From assembly GCA_902625845.1 (NCBI GenBank), contig CACOCT010000007.1, forward strand, positions 1 to 40,806: a stretch of DNA of 40,806 nucleotides. Reading direction: 5' to 3'. This DNA comes from an uncultured Prochlorococcus sp. GTDB lineage: Bacteria > Cyanobacteriota > Cyanobacteriia > PCC-6307 > Cyanobiaceae. The first letter of the stretch is position 1. Each line of letters opens with the position of its first letter. A program made the position numbers and the translations under genes. The notes beneath the pieces are model-generated. The model saw only the letters and a program-made list of their open reading frames with translations, was not told the origin of the DNA and did not search any database. Below are positions 34,369-40,806 of this stretch, piece by piece.

Positions 34369-35301
34369 TTTTTTTAAAATACCTCCTTTCAAAGGAACGA
34401 AACCTAGATCAGGAGCTTTTGATTGGTATTCATCACTGAGCAATTTATAGAATGTATCTTGAATTGCTTTGGCATTCTTACCATTTCCCGTTTCATAAGC
34501 AAGTATCCAAGTTAAGGTTGCTATTGGATATGCTCCTTTAGCAGTAGGGTTCGGATTCCTACCAGCCAAGTTCTCATCAAGATTTATTCCATTTAAAGCT
34601 ATTGCTCCTGATTCAGGATTCGGAATAACAAAATCACCTGATAAATTTTGAAGTGCAGCTGCTTGAATATTACCTTTTATATAAGATTGATTAACATAGC
34701 CAATAGATCCTGGAGTATTTTGTATCACTCCAGCGACACCAGGATTACCTTTTGCTCCAATTCCTGAGGGCCACTTAACAGATTTACCATTACCTAAATT
34801 CCAAGTTTTAGAAAACGCTTCCATTGAACTTGTAAAAGCTTTAGTGGTTCCTGATCCATCAGAACGGTGGACCCAAGTCAATTTACCAGGGGAACATCCC
34901 AATTCCTTCCAATCTTTTATGATTCCCATCGCTACTTGAACAGATTGCTCTTGAGTTAATTTCAAATCACAATCATAGTTATAACCGAAAGCGATAGTAC
35001 CTCCTACCATTGGAATTTGCACTAGGCCTCTTTTAACTTTTTTTATATCAGAATCATTCATTGGGTCATCAGAAGCAGCAAAGTTTACAGTTTCATCAAT
35101 AAATGCCTTTCTTCCAAAACCTGATCCTTTTGACTGATAATTAACCTTAGGTCCTCCTGACCTTGCATAATCAGAAAACCATCTAGTATAAATTTTTGAA
35201 GGGAAAGAGGCTCCTGCACCACTCAATCTAACGGTCGGCGAAGCGCAAGCTGTACAAAATAATAAAGATGAAGAGAGGAGAACTTTCTTGAAAATACTCA
35301 C
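34336..35301 (-). CDS. pstS: phosphate-binding protein, PstS family (lipoprotein)
   Basis: This is the periplasmic phosphate receptor for PstCAB. It has the binding motifs GAGASFPSKIY, QSKGSGFGRKAF, FAASDDPM and HRSDGSGTTKAF, and the family's GNPGVAGVIQNTPGSIGYV segment. I chose the GTG at 35301 because it gives a proper lipoprotein signal (MSIFKKVLLSSSLLFCTAC) of 19 residues and 321 aa in total. A TTG at 35352 would lie only about 15 bases from the predicted -10. Its promoter carries the same paired operators as the GAPDH promoter. It overlaps arsJ tail to tail by 33 bases. Confidence 0.92.
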   Translation of the reverse strand: MSIFKKVLLSSSLLFCTACASPTVRLSGAGASFPSKIYTRWFSDYARSGGPKVNYQSKGSGFGRKAFIDETVNFAASDDPMNDSDIKKVKRGLVQIPMVGGTIAFGYNYDCDLKLTQEQSVQVAMGIIKDWKELGCSPGKLTWVHRSDGSGTTKAFTSSMEAFSKTWNLGNGKSVKWPSGIGAKGNPGVAGVIQNTPGSIGYVNQSYIKGNIQAAALQNLSGDFVIPNPESGAIALNGINLDENLAGRNPNPTAKGAYPIATLTWILAYETGNGKNAKAIQDTFYKLLSDEYQSKAPDLGFVPLKGGILKKSIEAVGRIGR

Positions 35302-35367
35302 GATATCATTACGAATAAAGACACTTCTTTTATAGCATCTAATAAATAACAAAAGGAATAGTAAGGA

Positions 35368-35407
35368 ATTATATCAAATTATTTTGATATAATCAATTAT
35401 TCTTGAT
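35368..35407 (-). promoter_or_regulatory. pstS promoter with two ArsR-type operators
   Basis: On the minus strand a -35 TTGATT (35396-35391), 17-base spacer and -10 TATAAT (35373-35368) are present. One palindrome, TATATCAA-N6-TTGATATA (35370-35391), covers the spacer and part of the -10. A second, ATCAA-N6-TTGAT (35392-35407), includes the -35. Centres are 19 bases apart. The layout copies that of the GAPDH/arsJ promoter, so the same repressor probably acts on both. No Pho box was recognised. Confidence 0.72.
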
Positions 35408-35411
35408 ATAT

Positions 35412-36467
35412 TTATTTCAATAGCTCAACAGCTACAACAAGATCACCCAGCAAGCCTTTCAAAATATTTAGTTGTTCTTTACTGCCAAAACCTATTAATA
35501 CCTGACCTGGCTGGAGAATGTAGTTACCCCCTGGATTAGTAACCAACTTTTCATTTTCTTTAATAGCTAATATTTTCGCTCCACTCTTTTTACCTATTCC
35601 AAGTTCAGAGAGTGATCTTTTTTCTGCAGTTTCAAAAAGATTGATATCGTTACTCAGTTCAAATTCTTCAATTTCACATTCACTTCCTACGAGCAGATCA
35701 AGAAAGTCAATAGCAATTGGTCTTAAAGCCATTGACGCCATTGCTCTTCCTGCCGCTATATAAGGGCTTACAACTATGCTTGCACCTGCTAATCTCAATT
35801 TATTTGCAGCTTCTTCAGTCCCTGCTCTTGCAATAACTCTTATAGAACTTCTTATACCTTTAGCACTTAAAACAACATATAAATTTGAAGCATCATTAGG
35901 TAAGGTAACAACTAAACTTTTACATTTTTCTAATCCTGCAAGTTTTAAGGTCTCATCGAGGGTAGCATCGGCACAAAGCACTTTGAACCCACTTTCTTCA
36001 GCAACTTTTTTTCTATCTTCATCGCTCTCAACAACAATAATTGGAATATTTTGCGTTTTTATTTGGTTAGATATTTCCTGACCTACCCTCCCATATCCGC
36101 ACAAAATTACATGATTTTCCATTTTTCTAAGTATTCTTTTAAAACGTAATTCGTTTACTCTTTGAAAATAACCTGATTCGAATAATCTTACAGCTTTTTG
36201 AAAAGTAAATTGAACAAATATAAGTCCAGCGACGATAATTAAAAGTGTTACAATTCTTCCCTCAGGGCTTAATGGCTGAACTTCTCCAAAACCGATAGTG
36301 CTTACTGTAATTAGGACCATCCATAAACAATCACCCCAATTCCATCCCTCTGTAAAGCGATATCCTATTGCTCCTAAAAAAAATAAAAAGAATAATGAGG
36401 AAATAAGTCCTAACCAAGGTTTCAGATATTCTCTTAATAAATAAAATTCAAATAACTTTAATCTCAT
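35412..36467 (-). CDS. two-TM potassium channel with RCK (TrkA-N/TrkA-C) domains
   Basis: A 351-residue protein with two membrane helices (about 20-38 and 72-90) around a pore loop with the filter TVSTIGFGE (54-62). An RCK nucleotide-binding domain starts at VILCGYGRVGQE (120-131), and a TrkA-C domain ends the protein (about 265-351, LGIGKKSGAKILAIKENEKL). The layout is that of MthK/Kch-type channels, in which ligand binding to the RCK ring gates the pore. The filter TIGFG differs from classical TVGYG but occurs in bacterial channels. It stops only 5 bases short of the pstS operator region. Confidence 0.9.
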   Translation of the reverse strand: MRLKLFEFYLLREYLKPWLGLISSLFFLFFLGAIGYRFTEGWNWGDCLWMVLITVSTIGFGEVQPLSPEGRIVTLLIIVAGLIFVQFTFQKAVRLFESGYFQRVNELRFKRILRKMENHVILCGYGRVGQEISNQIKTQNIPIIVVESDEDRKKVAEESGFKVLCADATLDETLKLAGLEKCKSLVVTLPNDASNLYVVLSAKGIRSSIRVIARAGTEEAANKLRLAGASIVVSPYIAAGRAMASMALRPIAIDFLDLLVGSECEIEEFELSNDINLFETAEKRSLSELGIGKKSGAKILAIKENEKLVTNPGGNYILQPGQVLIGFGSKEQLNILKGLLGDLVVAVELLK

Positions 36468-36580
36468 ATTATGATTATCATCTAATTTTTAAAAATTTCA
36501 AAATTTACAACTAAAGTTAATCTAAATATTTTATTTACAAACAAAAAATTTAATAATTAATTTGCTTTACAAAAAAATAT

Positions 36581-37654
36581 CTATGCGAATCCTTTAGATT
36601 GAATCTCTGTTCTAACTTTAAAGTTCCATAAATTTATTCCACCTTCAGAATTAACAGCTGCAATTGCACAATCATCAGGACGCCAAGAAATTGCGGAGAC
36701 AGAATTTCCAGAGAATGCTGCCCCCACAGGATTACCATTACCATTTTTTTCTAGAAAGCTCACAACAACTGAACCATCCCTAGATCCAGAGGCGACAAGC
36801 ATTCCTTTATTTGAGAAAGAGAGACTTGTTACAGGTTGAGTATGATGACCTAATTCACCTGGAATGGTACCTTCTGGTCCATTCCCTTCAAAACTCCATA
36901 CTGTAACTCTTTCACTTCCACCTGTAGCTAATAATGTACCAGTATGATCAAAAGAGATATTACTTGGCTTACAGGGATAACCTGTCATTTCAGCATCATG
37001 CCCTGTGGATCGACGCCAGAAATGTACAGAATTATCTTGACTACCACAAGCAACAATATCCCCATTAGGACTAATAACCATTGAGATTAACGAGCCTTGC
37101 CATTCTAATTTTTGATTAATTTTATTTTTATTTATTTGGTAAAAAGCCACTTGGCCATAACAAGCTGTAGCCAATTCATTATTTGTTGCCCAAGCTATGG
37201 CACTTATGGTACTTGGATGATTTTCTGATCTCCAAATTTCTTGACCTTCTGAATTTAAAACGTACGCATTCTTTGAAAGAGCTACTGATAAATATTTACC
37301 ATCAGGAGAATGCTTCAGATGTTCTACCCATCCTTTACCAATTTCTATTTTTTTTATTTCCTCTCCATCTTCACTTCTCCAAAATCTAACGCATCCATCT
37401 TGGCCGCCAGTTGAAATAATATCTCCATCTAAATTTATAGATATCGCTAATAATCCTCCCTTGTGAACATTATCATTTTTCCAGATAGTATTTCCTTTCA
37501 AAGAATCAAAAGCATAAAGACCTCCAGCTGCGTCACCCACAACAAATATTTTTCCTCCCATTGCCCATCCACAAACAATTGCGTAATCATCAACCTCAGA
37601 GCTCCAACCTTCATGGAGCATTCCTCTTGGTAAAAATGGCTCTATATTAGACAT
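36581..37654 (-). CDS. WD40-repeat protein of the zinc cluster
   Basis: A 357-residue beta-propeller protein. About seven repeats are visible by their terminal WD-like pairs (FDSLKGNTIWKND; GCVRFWRSEDGE; NSVHFWRRSTG; ERVTVWSFEGNG; GSVVVSFLEKN; GGINLWNFKV) and by GH/SG starts such as ISTGGQDG and VASGSRDG. There is no signal peptide, so it is probably cytoplasmic. Its start overlaps the end of the COG0523 GTPase gene by 13 bases, a sign of tight co-expression. It may be a scaffold for metal delivery; this is inferred only from context. Confidence 0.9.
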   Translation of the reverse strand: MSNIEPFLPRGMLHEGWSSEVDDYAIVCGWAMGGKIFVVGDAAGGLYAFDSLKGNTIWKNDNVHKGGLLAISINLDGDIISTGGQDGCVRFWRSEDGEEIKKIEIGKGWVEHLKHSPDGKYLSVALSKNAYVLNSEGQEIWRSENHPSTISAIAWATNNELATACYGQVAFYQINKNKINQKLEWQGSLISMVISPNGDIVACGSQDNSVHFWRRSTGHDAEMTGYPCKPSNISFDHTGTLLATGGSERVTVWSFEGNGPEGTIPGELGHHTQPVTSLSFSNKGMLVASGSRDGSVVVSFLEKNGNGNPVGAAFSGNSVSAISWRPDDCAIAAVNSEGGINLWNFKVRTEIQSKGFA

Positions 37655-39000
37655 TTATCAAAATCTTTCTGCATTTGCTCTTCATCAAGATTTCGACCAA
37701 TGAAAACCAATTGATTTTTTCGAGATTCATCACCCCACTCCTTATCTGGTTGAGCTGTAAATAACATATGAACACCCTGGAATACTATACGTTTTGGATT
37801 ACCTGCATAACTTATAAAACCTTTTGTTCTAAAAATATCAACTCCTTTTTCAGCAAGTAATTTACCCATCCAAGTATTTAATTTCTCAGGATCAACATCC
37901 CCATCTCTTTCGATTGCTATTGAACCAACCTCATCATCATGTTCATGCTCTGCTACCCATATTCTTTCACTTTCAGGTAATATAATTTTCCCAGAATTTG
38001 GTTCATTTAAACTCTTCAACTTAATTTCAAATTCTTCTGCAGTATGTTGCGTGAAAAGTCCAACTTTAGAGGCTTTTTTCTGATCTAAGATAAATCTCTT
38101 ACTGCCTTGACTTTGCAAATTCAAGTTTACATGTTTCTCATACGGGATAATGCTATTTGGTGTTAATTCTTCAGGAGTTTCTGCATAGTATCTAACACAA
38201 GATTCAGCACCTTCTTTTAATTCATCTTCAGTACATCCTTGATCCAATATCGCCACTAAAGACATTTCTGGATCGGGTCCTTCTTCAAGAATTAATTCAT
38301 ACTTGCCTTCTTCCAAAGAAAATACACCACTCCACTCAAAAGGATATTCAGGTTCTAGAAAACTAGGCCTCCTTTTAAGGACTTCATCAAGATCAAAAGC
38401 GCTAAGATTTAAAACTGTTTCTACTGGTACATCTGCTTGCTTTGCTCGAATAATACGAGTCATACGATTCATATCTTTCAGCCTTGATTCAATATTTGTT
38501 AGTGCTTCATCGGATACCAAATCAGTCTTATTAAGAACGATTACATCAGCGAAAGCAACTTGCTCAGAGCTCTCGTTGCTGCGTCCTAGCTGTTGATCAA
38601 TATGAGCTGCATCTACAAGAGTAACGATCCCATCTAATGTAAATTCTGAACTTATTTCTTCATCCATAAAGAAAGTTTGAGCCACAGGGCCAGGATCAGC
38701 TAAGCCAGTAGTCTCAACTAAAACATAGTCAAACTTATCTCTTCTTTTCATTAAATTACCGAGAACTCTTATAAGGTCTCCTCGAACAGTACAACAAATA
38801 CAACCATTTGACATTTCAAAGACTTCTTCATCAGCATCAATTACAAGACCCTGATCTATGCCAACTTCACCATATTCATTTTCAATGACTGCAATTTTTT
38901 TTCCATGCTCCTCTCCTAAAATCCTATTAAGAAGAGTAGTTTTACCAGATCCTAAAAAGCCTGTAAGAATAGTAACTGGAACCTTATTATCAGAATTCAT
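37642..39000 (-). CDS. COG0523/CobW-family GTPase with an inserted extra domain
   Basis: A G3E GTPase of the metallochaperone group. From the ATG at 39000 it reads MNSDNKVPVTILTGFLGSGK (Walker A), ENEYGEVGID, the metal-binding CxCC (NGCICCTVRGDL), Walker B-like VLVETTGLADP, and NKTD for guanine. A C-terminal CobW domain includes the segment KGFISYAGNPKRIVFQGVHM. Between the two halves (38340 to about 38017) lies an insert, FEWSGVFSLEEGKYELILEE to LFTQHTAEEFE, resembling the duplicated domain of the neighbouring ZnuA-like protein. An acidic His element, HEHDDE, follows. The TTG at 39021 is a less likely start. Confidence 0.92.
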   Translation of the reverse strand: MNSDNKVPVTILTGFLGSGKTTLLNRILGEEHGKKIAVIENEYGEVGIDQGLVIDADEEVFEMSNGCICCTVRGDLIRVLGNLMKRRDKFDYVLVETTGLADPGPVAQTFFMDEEISSEFTLDGIVTLVDAAHIDQQLGRSNESSEQVAFADVIVLNKTDLVSDEALTNIESRLKDMNRMTRIIRAKQADVPVETVLNLSAFDLDEVLKRRPSFLEPEYPFEWSGVFSLEEGKYELILEEGPDPEMSLVAILDQGCTEDELKEGAESCVRYYAETPEELTPNSIIPYEKHVNLNLQSQGSKRFILDQKKASKVGLFTQHTAEEFEIKLKSLNEPNSGKIILPESERIWVAEHEHDDEVGSIAIERDGDVDPEKLNTWMGKLLAEKGVDIFRTKGFISYAGNPKRIVFQGVHMLFTAQPDKEWGDESRKNQLVFIGRNLDEEQMQKDFDKCLI

Positions 39001-39004
39001 AATT

Positions 39005-39073
39005 AAATGGTTTTCAATCAATTAATCTACTGTTTAATATAGTTTAGAAAATTAGAAAATGAAAACCATTTCA
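39005..39073. promoter_or_regulatory. 12-bp inverted repeat with Zur-box-like palindrome upstream of the COG0523 GTPase gene
   Basis: AAATGGTTTTCA (39005-39016) and TGAAAACCATTT (39060-39071) are perfect inverted copies in the gap between the ZnuA-like stop and the GTPase start. The second copy extends to TGAAA-N4-TTTCA (39060-39073), similar to Zur operators, which resemble TGAAAAT-N-ATTTTCA. A TATATT element lies between the copies on the minus strand. Zur control is inferred from zinc-linked neighbours. Confidence 0.45.
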
Positions 39074-39083
39074 ATAAACTAAT

Positions 39084-40806
39084 TCAATTAGATAGCGAAT
39101 TCCACTTATTCTCAAGCTCAATTCCTAACTTTTTATCACATGCCCCCCCTAATGAATTAACTATTGTGCAAGTATTATGTACAGCAACGGAAATAGTATT
39201 ACCTTGGGGCATTAATCCATCTACAAATATTTGATCTTTTGCAAGAGGTATTGAACTCAGCCTACTTAAATTATTAAGTAATTTAGAAACAGGCTTTTGC
39301 TCAGGGAAAAGAGCTTTTACATTATCTTCTTTTAATTCGTTTAAAACTGAACTATAAGTTTCAGGTCTTAAACTAGTAGAATCTCCCAAAGTGTCTAATA
39401 AACTTATAGTTTCAAAACCATATGCTGCACCATAGTAATCCATGGCTTTATGCTTGGAGACTATAACTTTATTTGAGGCAGGGATAGTAGCTACTTGCTC
39501 AAAAGCCCATTTATTTAAACTAGTTAGAATTGAATTAACAGTATCAATTCTCTCGTTTATTAATTTCCTATCACTTCTATTAAAGATAGAAATATCTTTT
39601 TTAAGACTATTTCCAATAACAGAAGTCATTTTTTTGATATTACTTGGATCATGCCATATATGAGGATCTAAAGAACCATGGCCATGATGGTGGTGATGAT
39701 GCCCATCTCCCTCGTCTGGAATTTGAGCGATAGGTTCTATATCAATTCTAGAAATATCCTTTAAAAAATGTTCATCCGCTTCAAATTCAAAGGGCATATG
39801 TTCAGTAAAAATTGTATATTTACCGCTCTCTTTAATCTCTAAATTAAATACCGTCGAATCTTTATCTTGATCAAAATTTAAAGAATAAGCTGCTTTACTT
39901 GCTTCAAGAATATCATTATTAAATTTACTAATGGAGTTATCAGATTCCAATAATTCTGATGCCATTTTCTCAGATTGTTCTATATCTTCAGATTGAATTA
40001 TCACCATCTTCATTGCAGGATCAGCATATTCTCCATCAACTTTTGCAAAGGTCCATGTGTATTTTCCTTTTTGAAGGTCGAAAGTTCCTGCCCATTCAAA
40101 AGCTTCAGAACCATGATCAGAGTGTCCTGAATGATCATCATGATCGTCATGACCTCCAACCTCTGGTTCTTGAGAAATAGGCTCAATATCAACCCTTGCA
40201 AGATCCTTTAAAAAATGTTCATCTGCTTCAAATTCAAAGGGCATATGCTCAGTAAAAAATGCATATTGACCATCTTTTTTAATTTTTAAATTAAAAACAG
40301 TTTTATCTTTATTTTGATCAAATTTAAGAGTGTAAGCCTTGTTACTTGGAACTAGAACACCATTATTTTTTTTATTTATAGATTTACTAGCATTAAGTAA
40401 TTCAGAGGCATAATCTTCTGAAGCTTCTATATCACTAGATTCTAAAATAACCATTTTCATTGCAGGATCTGCATAATCTCCATCAACTTTTGCAAATGAC
40501 CATGTGTAATTTCCTGCTCTTAAATCGAAAACACCAGCCCATTCAAAAGCACCTGAATTTCCTGAGGGATTTTCAACATCAATTGCACTAACCCCAACAA
40601 CAACTGTTTGAGATTTTTCTTCCCAATTTCTCATCGCGGGGGTCATCTCTTTCCCAAGAGTAAAAACTTTATCAGCGTTACTAAGTGATTGTTTTTGCCT
40701 TGGATTGATTTTTAAATCATGTACATCTTCCTTTCTACCAACTAAGCATTTAACTTGATCAGAAGGAAGAGCTATTGACTTTACAAGATCACAGGCTAGA
40801 GGTTCA
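39084..40806 (-). CDS. ZnuA-like zinc-binding protein with two tandem inserted domains; N-terminus beyond window
   Basis: The frame is open to the right edge, so the signal peptide is missing. Visible parts include CLVGRKEDVHDLKINPRQKQ, TLGKEMTPAMRNWEEK and the metal-site LDPHIWHDPSN, typical of periplasmic zinc receptors, and the C-terminal lobe from SVIGNSLKKDIS to IVNSLGGACDKKLG. Where ZnuA has a His-rich loop, this protein carries two copies of a domain of about 125 residues (FEWAG.FDL..G.YTW.FAKV; ADPAMKMVI; FFTEHMPFEFEADEHFLKD), each followed by a His/Asp-rich tail (GGHDDHDDHSGHSDHG; DGHHHHHHGHG). Zinc capture for a ZnuABC importer is likely. Confidence 0.88.
   Translation of the reverse strand, partial: EPLACDLVKSIALPSDQVKCLVGRKEDVHDLKINPRQKQSLSNADKVFTLGKEMTPAMRNWEEKSQTVVVGVSAIDVENPSGNSGAFEWAGVFDLRAGNYTWSFAKVDGDYADPAMKMVILESSDIEASEDYASELLNASKSINKKNNGVLVPSNKAYTLKFDQNKDKTVFNLKIKKDGQYAFFTEHMPFEFEADEHFLKDLARVDIEPISQEPEVGGHDDHDDHSGHSDHGSEAFEWAGTFDLQKGKYTWTFAKVDGEYADPAMKMVIIQSEDIEQSEKMASELLESDNSISKFNNDILEASKAAYSLNFDQDKDSTVFNLEIKESGKYTIFTEHMPFEFEADEHFLKDISRIDIEPIAQIPDEGDGHHHHHHGHGSLDPHIWHDPSNIKKMTSVIGNSLKKDISIFNRSDRKLINERIDTVNSILTSLNKWAFEQVATIPASNKVIVSKHKAMDYYGAAYGFETISLLDTLGDSTSLRPETYSSVLNELKEDNVKALFPEQKPVSKLLNNLSRLSSIPLAKDQIFVDGLMPQGNTISVAVHNTCTIVNSLGGACDKKLGIELENKWNSLSN
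39717..40100 (-). repeat. second copy of the internal domain repeat in the znuA-like gene
   Basis: Encodes FEWAGTFDLQKGKYTWTFAK through FLKDISRIDIEPIAQIP, followed by the poly-His linker. It is near-identical to the first copy in the KVDG.YADPAMKMVI and EHMPFEFEADEHFLKD blocks and more divergent in the middle (residues around 225-250 of the visible protein). Confidence 0.85.
40167..40544 (-). repeat. first copy of the internal domain repeat in the znuA-like gene
   Basis: Encodes FEWAGVFDLRAGNYTWSFAK through FLKDLARVDIEPISQE. It aligns with the copy at 39717-40100 at a period of about 444 bases. DNA identity is high, notably in the stretch encoding EHMPFEFEADEHFLKD, so the duplication is recent or kept alike by gene conversion. 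Confidence 0.85.

Overview
The window looks like a chromosomal segment of a marine picocyanobacterium, most likely a high-light-type Prochlorococcus. The DNA is very AT-rich, genes are tightly packed and often overlap by 1 to 30 bases, and there are no insertion sequences, CRISPR arrays, tRNAs or rRNAs. Oxyphototroph markers are present: petN (cytochrome b6f), thf1/psb29 (photosystem II biogenesis), pcyA (bilin synthesis), sipA (partner of the NblS kinase) and a cyanobacterial ftsH. The genus assignment is inference from composition and gene order, not from a search.

Layout. 1-2.35 kb: a partial hypothetical gene, tsf and rpsB on the minus strand, with a strongly structured leader in front of rpsB. 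2.4-7.06 kb (minus): a glycosyltransferase, a 50-residue basic protein, a DevBCA-type ABC exporter, and pcyA at the head of the run. 7.1-9.8 kb: a pair of M16 peptidase-like genes (one with the zinc motif, one without) and sipA. 9.9-13.4 kb: a proteolysis and photosystem block (ftsH, clpP, thf1, petN).

13.5-21.5 kb is an accessory-looking stretch of many very short genes (secreted, membrane, lipoprotein, coiled-coil and RHH-like proteins) around an atypical photolyase, a DUF2130 protein and a free-standing IF2-N-like protein. 21.6-27.3 kb is a compact four-gene operon (MBL-fold exonuclease, ATP-dependent DNA ligase, Lhr-type helicase, MPE-type phosphoesterase) for DNA repair. 27.3-28.9 kb is sparse, with small ORFs, an ORF broken by one in-frame stop, and two DnaA-box-like motifs.

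28.9-35.4 kb is a phosphate/arsenate module: pstB-pstA-pstC, arsR, the arsenate-type GAPDH plus ArsJ efflux pair, and a pstS-like binding protein. Two promoters here (GAPDH/arsJ and pstS) share the same architecture: paired ATCAA-N6-TTGAT palindromes built around the -35 element and the spacer. This suggests that the local ArsR controls both arsenate efflux and the phosphate-binding protein. 35.4-40.8 kb: a two-TM potassium-channel/RCK protein, then a zinc-homeostasis cluster (WD40 protein, COG0523 GTPase, ZnuA-like binding protein cut by the window edge). The ZnuA-like protein carries two tandem copies of a domain of about 125 residues, and a third, divergent copy appears inside the COG0523 GTPase. 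This is the most novel-looking protein feature in the window.
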